This document shows, piece by piece, positions 16,596 through 19,424 of a stretch of DNA of 19,424 nt (the first letter of the stretch is position 1; every line of letters begins with the position of its first letter). This DNA comes from Jimgerdemannia flammicorona (lineage: Eukaryota; Mucoromycota; Endogonomycetes; Endogonales; Endogonaceae). Below the pieces are notes generated by a model. The model was not told the origin of the DNA and did no database searches. It saw nothing but the letters and a program-made list of their open reading frames with translations. Made by a program: the position numbers and the translations under genes. The stretch is taken from assembly GCA_003990745.1 (NCBI GenBank), contig RBNI01002170.1:1-19424 (forward strand), read 5' to 3'.

Positions 16596-17270
16596 CATAC
16601 TATTAATAACTAGTCTATAGATTAATAGTTTTGATAGAATTATTACTAGATCTTCTATAATAATTTTTGATAGACTCAATGTTTTTAATAGTAGGTCTAT
16701 AGTAGTACTGAGATCACTAGTATTAGATTTAGATATTTCTTCAACTATCTTCTAGATCAGAATGATATAGTAGAGACTTTACTAAGTCTAGTAGTTTGTA
16801 ATTCTCACTATTAAATTATCTTTACTTATATATAGAGAACTCAGTATTAGAGGTAGAATTTCCTTTAGTTAATATAATATATATCTCTTATAGTTCAGAA
16901 AGGTCTTGACTTTGTAGTAATAATTATTAGAGAGAAGATTAAAAAAATATTTACTTATAGCTTCAATAGATTCTTTTATATATTTCTTATAAAGTGATTG
17001 CTAATTAGTCTTTTAAATTTCTTTCTGATTTCTTAAGTATGGGTGACTTTTTTGTTAAATATAATAAATATATCAAATACTTCTTATATAGTTTTATTGT
17101 TGAGTCTATTAAATTTCTCTTGACTAGTATGAGTCTCAGTCTACTTAGTGATAATTCTATTGATTTCTTCAACTTGGTTCTAGAGAATAGTCAGGATGAA
17201 GATATTTTTTAGTTATTACTAATAATATTAGTAATATTGACTGAGTTATCTATATTCATAGTAGATTTCT
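16596..17270 (-). pseudogene. Degenerate coding trace, perhaps 5' part of gypsy-2
   Basis: Minus-strand reading gives long semi-open stretches with TAA and TAG where Gln would fit, such as SLYKKYIKESIEAISKYF, KTFLNYKRYILY and SDLSTTIDLLLKTLSLS. It has the same orientation and style as the gag pieces at 15810-16205 and would run into them if the candidate MITE were removed. No domain is recognised, so membership of gypsy-2 is a guess from continuity. Confidence 0.25.
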
Positions 17271-18991
17271 TAAGAGAAGATTGCTTGTGGATAAAAGTAA
17301 CTTCTATTACTATCAAATTATAATAAAACTATATACTAATAGAATTAATATATTATAGAAATCAGAATTAACCATTAGTTCTAAGTTTTGAGTTCTTATG
17401 AGAAAATACTAAGTTTCAATTATCTATTATAGTAGTATAGTCTAAGTATTACTTTTGGGTTCTTATTCTAAAGAAAGATACTATGCTTATATTCTAAGTT
17501 AATTAGACTTAAAATTGTTAATAAGTCAGATTTGAGAGATTTATAATAAGAATACTACTTTATTCTTATATTTAGAAAAAGTAAAGCTGAGGTTATAATA
17601 TACTTAGTATAGAAGGTATTTATATAGATTCAAAGCTATAGTATGCTGAGTATATCTATATATAGTTATACTATATTTAATATCTATAATTACTAGTTAG
17701 AAATTCTATAAGAATTTCTATAGGAATTTCTGTCAGAATTTTCATTAAAAATTCTGATAACTTATAGATATATAATAATTCATTATAACTAAATAATAAA
17801 TAAAGTTTTATAAAAATTTTATATATACTAAATCTAAAAATTTATTTTATATTTTATATTAAGATTTAATTTAAAAAAACTTTAATTTTTTTATTAATTT
17901 ATCTTTAAATTTTATAAAAAATTATTAAATATAGATTAAATAAGTTAAGTTGAATTTTTATTTTTAAAAAAGTAATATTTATGAATTAATAAATAATTTA
18001 AAAGATAATAAAAAATTACAAAAACTAATAAAATATTTAAACTATAAAATTATTATATTATAGATTTTTGAAAAATAAAGATCTAATTAAATCTATCTAA
18101 TTTATATTCTATTTTTAAATAAAAATATATTTAAATTTAATAAAACTTAATATATTAAATATATATTAGTAATAAGTTATAGAATATTAAAGTCTTTTTT
18201 TTATATTAGTTCTAAATATAAATCTTAAAATTAAATTTTAAATTTACTTAATTTAGCTTTTTTTATAGAGTTTTAAGAATAAATAAATTAAAGAATAATT
18301 TAAAAATAACTAAACTAAAAGAAATATAACTAAGAGAAGATTTTAATAAAGATATAATAAGATATTTTTGTTAAGTTTTATAAATTTTTATATTATTATA
18401 AATAAGTTCTATATATGTAACTAAGATCTAAAACTAAAAAGTAATTTAAAAAATATTAAAAGATTAAAGAAAAAGTAACTAAACTATAATTAAACTATAT
18501 GAAAATATTATATTAAATATAATTTAATATAATAGTTTAAATGAAATTTACTGATATATAATGTTTTTTAAATCTATTAAATTTATTGGCTATTTATTAT
18601 AATTTATTAAAAAATTTATCTATAAATTATATATAAATTATTAGAGTTTGAATAAAAATTGAAAGTAAAAAACTGGAATTTAAATAAATATTTAAATAAT
18701 ACAATAATAAGAAACAGTCTTTCAATTAATTTAATTAAGATATAATTTAATTATAATTCAATTTAATTTGATAAACTTTCCAATATAGCAAATGTAAATT
18801 AATTTAAATTATAATGAATTAATTAATTATAAATCAGACTTTAATTTAATTTAGTTTAATTTATTAAAGTACTAATGAGCCTATAGTTTTACTTATTTGT
18901 AGCTAAATTTAGTTTAATATAGCTATCAATAGCCAAAGGGGTCATTAGCCATCATTTGAAGATGCTAGGTACGGTTTGATGAGGCTTGGCT
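17271..18991. other. Extremely AT-rich stretch without a recognisable gene
   Basis: Almost pure A/T words with virtually no CpG. No ORF of note and no motif could be read on either strand. A local cluster of AGAAATTCT/AATTTCT inverted words lies at about 17700-17755. Most likely this is mutated repeat DNA beyond recognition, perhaps including an LTR of gypsy-2. From about 18920 the sequence becomes more mixed. Confidence 0.6.
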
Positions 18992-19012
18992 AAAAAAAAA
19001 AAAAAAAAAAAA
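18992..19012 (+). repeat. A21 homopolymer at the repeat/unique boundary
   Basis: Twenty-one consecutive A residues follow GGCTTGGCT and precede GGTGTCAATTG. It marks the change from CpG-free AT-rich DNA to CpG-containing DNA. It could be the poly(A) tail of a plus-strand LINE or SINE insertion ending here, or a simple slippage repeat. Confidence 0.6.
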
Positions 19013-19424
19013 GGTGTCAATTGTGACTCCATATTAAATTTACCCTTTTCTTTGTACCATTGTTCTTTGTACCCGCATTTTTCCGATATTGTTTTTATCA
19101 CAATGATTCGCCTGGGGGGGGGAGTAGCATGCTATTTGCGTGATAAATGGAGTGTCAAAGAAATTGGTTAGCAATCGCTTCGATGGATTGTTGAGCAATG
19201 CGTTAGACATTATAGCGAGCAGCAGCATTCTGGGGATGGTTACTAGATACATAGAAGACATGTAAAGAGCTATAACGTTAAAAGAAACACGACAAGTAGG
19301 TGTACTTCGATTGAACTAACCTGCTGCTACAGTGCGGAGCCAAGTGGAAAGCTTGTCGCAAGGTCGTGACTGCTCAGCTCATTCGAAATTGAGTTTGATT
19401 CTGGTGTTGTAGATCAAAGACAAA
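19013..19424. other. Normal-composition flank, no supported gene
   Basis: Base composition is balanced, and CpG is frequent (for example TTCCGA, TTCGCC, ATCGCTTCGA, GTGCGGAG, GTCGCAAGGTCGTG), in contrast to everything to the left. A G9 run lies at 19114-19122. Short ORFs on both strands (plus 18986-19171, minus 19261-19040) have no recognisable features and one begins in the A run. It is probably intergenic or the edge of a host gene beyond the window. Confidence 0.5.

Noticed and set aside
19040..19261. Short ORFs in the right flank as host genes
   Set aside because: They are 60-73 codons, cross the A run or the G9 run, and have no splice, domain or codon-use support.

Overview
The window looks like chromosomal DNA of a filamentous ascomycete. 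It is packed with nested retrotransposons, and wherever I could recognise a motif the damage is almost entirely C-to-T or G-to-A change, much of it CpA to TpA. This resembles repeat-induced point mutation (RIP). I see no host gene, tRNA, rRNA or CRISPR array. The species is not identifiable from this sequence.

Layout. 1-2700 (minus strand): degenerate LINE-type (non-LTR) sequence. One copy has ORF1 and the start of an ORF2 endonuclease (about 2700 down to 361), and the 5' end of a second related copy runs off the left edge. 2930-4727 (plus strand): a heavily mutated Ty1/copia gag-protease-integrase fragment. 4735-6596 and 15806 to about 17270 (minus strand): two halves of an AT-rich Ty3/gypsy-type element (here gypsy-2) with gag, dUTPase and protease traces. 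6597-15805 (minus strand): a nearly complete Ty3/gypsy element (gypsy-1) inserted into gypsy-2. It has 1.74 and 1.77 kb LTRs with TG...CA ends, an ATAG target duplication, a primer-binding site, a polypurine tract, and a gag-protease-dUTPase-RT-RNase H-integrase coding region. 16209-16592: a candidate MITE. 17271-18991: an AT desert. 18992-19012: an A21 run. 19013-19424: CpG-containing, normal-looking sequence with no supported gene.

Most notable points. (1) Each LTR of gypsy-1 carries the same long ORF (about 270 codons) on the element's sense strand, inside the inferred U3 and upstream of a TATA box and a palindromic tandem repeat. The two copies are broken at different places, so the ORF was probably open when the element inserted. 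I do not recognise the protein. (2) Two dissimilar retroelements each encode a dUTPase, placed differently: after protease in gypsy-1, before protease in gypsy-2. (3) A Cys/His cluster lies between protease and dUTPase in gypsy-1.

Inferred order of events: LINE, copia and gypsy-2 sequences accumulated and were heavily mutated. Gypsy-1 inserted into gypsy-2 later and has taken milder damage, enough to place stops in every large coding segment except the protease-dUTPase linker and dUTPase.
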